Shown here in pieces: positions 61,176 to 64,000 of a DNA stretch of 64,000 nt. The position numbers and the translations under genes were made by a program. Where the stretch lies: NCBI RefSeq assembly GCF_963676325.1, contig NZ_OY781099.1, positions 3,968,001-4,032,000 on the forward strand, written 5' to 3'. A model generated the notes under the pieces. That model did not search any database. It was not told where the DNA came from and saw nothing but the letters and a program-made list of their open reading frames with translations. Source of the DNA: an uncultured Bacteroides sp. (lineage in GTDB: Bacteria; Bacteroidota; Bacteroidia; Bacteroidales; Bacteroidaceae). Numbering within the stretch: the first letter of the stretch is position 1; every line of letters starts with the position of its first letter.

Positions 61176-62108
61176 TCAGGAAAATAGTTCGGCAAATTTC
61201 TGCATGTGGGTATTATCTGTACCACAACATCCCCCTACTATCTTTAAAGGAAAGTCTTTGTGCAAAGACATCATGCTTTCGGCCAGTTCTATTGGTGAAG
61301 AAGATTTCAGACATGCGCATTCATTCAGCTCTTCAGGGTTTAAACAAGATGCATTTGCTTGTATCCCTTTAAATCGGGTTCTTACCAACTGAGTATTATT
61401 TAGTGGATTGTTTAATGCCTGACGCAATATATCGGGATGCACACAATTAACGGTATAACATAAGGGATGAGTTTTTGTGTTGGAATCAATCCCAGCTATT
61501 GCGTCATTAATTGAGGTTCCATCCAATAACACACCCTCTTTGCGTATCATAAAACTAATTATATAAGGTAGACCGGTTGTCTCCATTGTTTGAGCCATGC
61601 CAATACTCTCAGCCAAAGCTGGCATTATGCCTGCAAATAAGAAATCAGCGCCAGCCTCTTTGAATGACTGCAGGTGAGGAAGATGAAATTTGATAGAATC
61701 ACTTATTGATAAAGACATTGCTGGATCATAAGCATCTCCACGACAGCCCGTAAGTCCTCCAATATAAACAGGAGTTGAATATTCCGACCTTAACTGATTT
61801 AAGAATGCAACATTATCGGCTATTATATTTTTATCATGATAAACAGAGCGACTAACCCGCTCACTATTCACTCTTCTTGTAGGAGTCATTATCATAATAG
61901 GTAGCCGAAAAGATTCTGCAATATCCATGTACTGCTTATAAATATCAGCCAGGATATCTCTGTATTTATCGTCATATATCAATCCGGCATGCACAATATC
62001 ATTATCCAGCGGGATGTGATATTCACGACGTAATCGTTCAACAATAGCACCTTCGGTTAGAATAATCGGAGTATTTTGATAAGTATCTGCAAAAGAAAGA
62101 GATTCCAT
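61176..62108 (-). CDS. Homocysteine S-methyltransferase-like enzyme
   Basis: 310 aa from ATG 62108. Zinc cysteines: YTVNCVHPDI and GGCCGTDNTH (two adjacent Cys). The N-terminal strand is TPIILTEGAIVERL, where most homologues have DGGMxTxL. Homologues move methyl from S-methylmethionine or betaine to homocysteine. The EGA start differs from DGA, so the substrate may differ. Stands alone. Confidence 0.85.
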   Translation of the reverse strand: MESLSFADTYQNTPIILTEGAIVERLRREYHIPLDNDIVHAGLIYDDKYRDILADIYKQYMDIAESFRLPIMIMTPTRRVNSERVSRSVYHDKNIIADNVAFLNQLRSEYSTPVYIGGLTGCRGDAYDPAMSLSISDSIKFHLPHLQSFKEAGADFLFAGIMPALAESIGMAQTMETTGLPYIISFMIRKEGVLLDGTSINDAIAGIDSNTKTHPLCYTVNCVHPDILRQALNNPLNNTQLVRTRFKGIQANASCLNPEELNECACLKSSSPIELAESMMSLHKDFPLKIVGGCCGTDNTHMQKFAELFS

Positions 62109-62326
62109 TTCAATATCGGTTTTCTGCAAATATAACAAATAAAACGATTTATCCGATTAATGCCTAATTAACCAGATACCTTTGTTATATCTCAAAAAGA
62201 GCTAAAATATACAATAAATTCATTTTCTTTACTTATCATGATCACAATATTTTTTGATTTTCCCAATTTTGTAGGATATCCGGAAACGTCATGCAATAAC
62301 ATTTGTTTTACACGGGAATATAAACA

Positions 62327-62421
62327 TGTTACAGTTGTGTTACAACCATGTTACAAGCACATTTATTTTGAATATAAATAATTAGATATTATTGGATTAA
62401 TAATATGAAAGCTCTATATTT
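62327..62421 (+). promoter_or_regulatory. PHO-box-like repeats and promoter of the phosphate operon
   Basis: TGTTACA occurs at 62327, 62338 and 62349, exact 11-bp steps with 4-bp spacers, the geometry of PhoB/PhoP sites (7-bp direct repeats every 11 bp). Downstream, TTG (62392-62394), 19 bp, TATATTTG (62414-62421) form a perfect promoter. The DUF47 start is 26 bp later. Control by PhoB is inferred from pattern and target genes. Confidence 0.7.
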
Positions 62422-62446
62422 GCACCCGAAATAATATAGACTACTG

Positions 62447-63106
62447 ATGAAAATTAATACTTTATTGAGCATGTTTGCTCCAAAAGATGTTAAGTTTTTC
62501 CCAATGTTGGAAGAAACAGCTTCAATTCTCTCTCAGTCATCAACCTACCTACAAGAGCTATTTTCTTGTGCGGATGAAGAACATAGAACTGAATTGTGCA
62601 GACTGATCAAAGCCGAAGAAGTAAAAGGTGACAAAGTCACCGGAAGTATTATCCATGAGTTAAACAACACATTCATTACTCCTTTTGACAGAGAAGACGT
62701 TCATGCACTTGCAGATGTTATGGATGATGTTATTGACGTAATTAACCGCTGTGCACAAAAAGTACTTCTTTACCAACCACACAGTTTCCCTAAACATGCA
62801 ATTAGCTTAGTTGAAATTATCAAAAAGGGTACTAATGAAATCCAAAGCGCAGCTAGTGAACTTTCTAACATGAAGAAAACAGATCTTCGTCTTCGCGCAC
62901 ATTGCAAAGAGATTAAGAGATTGGAAGAAGAAGCTGACGTTGTATATGAAGAAGCTATTATGAGCCTATTTAAAGGTGCTGACACAATGAACGATACTGT
63001 TGAACTTATAAAACTGAAGGAAATTATTCAGGAACTTGAAAAAGCTGCTAATAAGATCAACAGTACAGGTAAAGTTATCGTAACTATCCTTGTAAAATAC
63101 GCCTGA
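62447..63106 (+). CDS. DUF47 (PhoU-like) protein
   Basis: 219 aa, all-helical. It contains EEHRTELCRLIKAEEVKGDKV-type and PFDREDVHALADVMDDVID motifs, the E/DxxxD metal-binding pattern of PhoU-like proteins. It pairs with the PiT transporter 15 bp downstream. DUF47 proteins are thought to modulate Pit. Confidence 0.93.
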   Translation: MKINTLLSMFAPKDVKFFPMLEETASILSQSSTYLQELFSCADEEHRTELCRLIKAEEVKGDKVTGSIIHELNNTFITPFDREDVHALADVMDDVIDVINRCAQKVLLYQPHSFPKHAISLVEIIKKGTNEIQSAASELSNMKKTDLRLRAHCKEIKRLEEEADVVYEEAIMSLFKGADTMNDTVELIKLKEIIQELEKAANKINSTGKVIVTILVKYA

Positions 63107-63121
63107 TAAAAAAGAAATCAT

Positions 63122-64000
63122 ATGACATTACTTATTATTGTAATTGCTTTAGGATTCATCTTCGATTTTATTAATGGCTTTCATGATGCAGCCAATTCTA
63201 TTGCAACAGTTGTTACAACCCGTGTTTTAACTCCTTTTCAAGCTGTTTTATGGGCTGCGGCATTTAACTTTATCGCATTCTTTGTAGCTAAATATGTTTT
63301 TGGTGAGTTTGGTATTGCTAATACAGTTTCCAAGGTCGTATTGGAACAATACATTACTTTACCTATTATTTTTTCTGGCCTTGTTGCCGCTATTTCATGG
63401 AATCTTTTGACATGGAGACTAGGGATACCTTCTTCATCTTCTCATACTTTAATTGGAGGATTTGCCGGAGCAGCTATCTGCGGAGGTGGATTTCAATCCA
63501 TTCATACTGCTGTTATCGTAAAAATTGCTGCATTTATTGTTTTGGCGCCTGTAATCGGTATGGTCATTTCTTCAATGATTACTATCGGAGTTCTGTGGCT
63601 ATTTAAAGGTATGAATGCCCGAACTGCAGAAAATTCGTTCAGGAAATTGCAATTAGTCTCTTCGGGATTGTTCAGTTTAGGCCACGGATTAAATGATTCA
63701 CAGAAAGTAATGGGTATTATTGCTACAGCGTTGATCTCATATGGTAGTATTGACTCTGTACAATCAATGCCCGATTGGGTTCCTCTATGTTGCTTTGCCG
63801 CTATTGGTTTAGGAACAATGAGTGGAGGATGGCGTATTGTGAAAACAATGGGTAGCAAAATTACAAAGGTTACTGCTTTAGAGGGCGTTTGTGCCGAATC
63901 TGCTGGTGCAGTGACTCTGTTCATCACTGAGATTCTTAAAATTCCTGTAAGTACGACACACACCATCACTGGATCTATTATGGGAGTAGGAGCTGTTAAA
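63122..64000 (+). CDS. pit: Inorganic phosphate transporter, PiT family (partial, cut at window edge)
   Basis: 293 residues are visible, open at the right edge. The PiT signatures are both present: FDFINGFHDAANSIATVV near the start and LGHGLNDSQKVMGIIA in the middle (GxNDxxK). TWRLGIPSSSSHTLIGG and IPVSTTHTITGSI are its repeats. It takes up phosphate with sodium or protons. It follows DUF47 by 15 bp. Confidence 0.95.
   Translation, partial: MTLLIIVIALGFIFDFINGFHDAANSIATVVTTRVLTPFQAVLWAAAFNFIAFFVAKYVFGEFGIANTVSKVVLEQYITLPIIFSGLVAAISWNLLTWRLGIPSSSSHTLIGGFAGAAICGGGFQSIHTAVIVKIAAFIVLAPVIGMVISSMITIGVLWLFKGMNARTAENSFRKLQLVSSGLFSLGHGLNDSQKVMGIIATALISYGSIDSVQSMPDWVPLCCFAAIGLGTMSGGWRIVKTMGSKITKVTALEGVCAESAGAVTLFITEILKIPVSTTHTITGSIMGVGAVK

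Noticed and set aside
62327..62355. HcpR-type palindrome
   Set aside because: The TGTTACA copies are direct repeats, not inverted.

Overview
The window is from a Bacteroidales chromosome, most likely Bacteroides or a close relative. The evidence is the TAnnTTTG promoter -7 elements, a reg_prop-type hybrid two-component regulator, GH95/GH3/GH28 glycanases, a TonB-dependent receptor with a carboxypeptidase-like N-terminal domain, and an arginine cluster built around an N-succinylornithine-type carbamoyltransferase. The host DNA is moderately AT-rich. The first 4.5 kb and the 41.1-44.7 kb segment are clearly more AT-rich and look acquired.

Layout. 1-4.5 kb is the right end of a prophage (small plus-strand phage genes, an HNH endonuclease, then a minus-strand large serine recombinase). 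4.69-5.35 kb is a non-coding 151-bp tandem repeat, followed by a phage-type amidase. 6-11 kb holds a secreted protein, an ATPase with a ruined P-loop, a TlpA-like thioredoxin, a VOC protein and an esterase. 11-14.4 kb is proB-proA-argF'. 14.6-17 kb has an aminotransferase and three tandem DUF2007 genes. 17-21 kb has a LytTR regulator, a TonB receptor and a TPR protein with a probable LytTR operator between regulator and receptor. 21-28.9 kb is a long leftward cluster: argR, GNAT (probable N-succinylglutamate synthase), argG, argC, argD, proC, XRE-cupin, acyl-CoA synthetase. With proB-proA-argF' it covers most of arginine and proline synthesis. ATGCAT boxes overlap the argR promoter, and four FNR-like boxes lie further upstream.

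29.7-36.6 kb is a hybrid two-component regulator converging with a GH95 alpha-L-fucosidase. 36.9-39.8 kb is a symmetric palindromic repeat element split by an intact IS66 element with an 8-bp target duplication. Next come a maltose-type acetyltransferase and two tRNAs (Pro, Phe). Downstream of tRNA-Phe is an AT-rich island with a two-gene ATPase plus TOPRIM/DUF4435-like system (a candidate PARIS-like defence pair) and a nonsense-broken RecG-like gene.

46.2-51.3 kb looks like a nitrosative-stress unit: a 25-bp perfect inverted repeat on the promoter, then fumC (Fe-S-free fumarase), a quinol nitric oxide reductase, a DUF488 protein and a Mug-like uracil-DNA glycosylase lacking its N-terminal catalytic motif. 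51.6-52.4 kb has cold-shock and RRM proteins behind a long leader. 52.5-58.6 kb has a GH3 enzyme, tryptophanase and a GH28 enzyme. 58.8-62.1 kb has a Crp/Fnr regulator, a beta-barrel protein, Tag glycosylase and a homocysteine methyltransferase-like enzyme. The window ends in a DUF47-PiT phosphate transport operon preceded by three 11-bp-phased TGTTACA repeats that resemble a PHO box.
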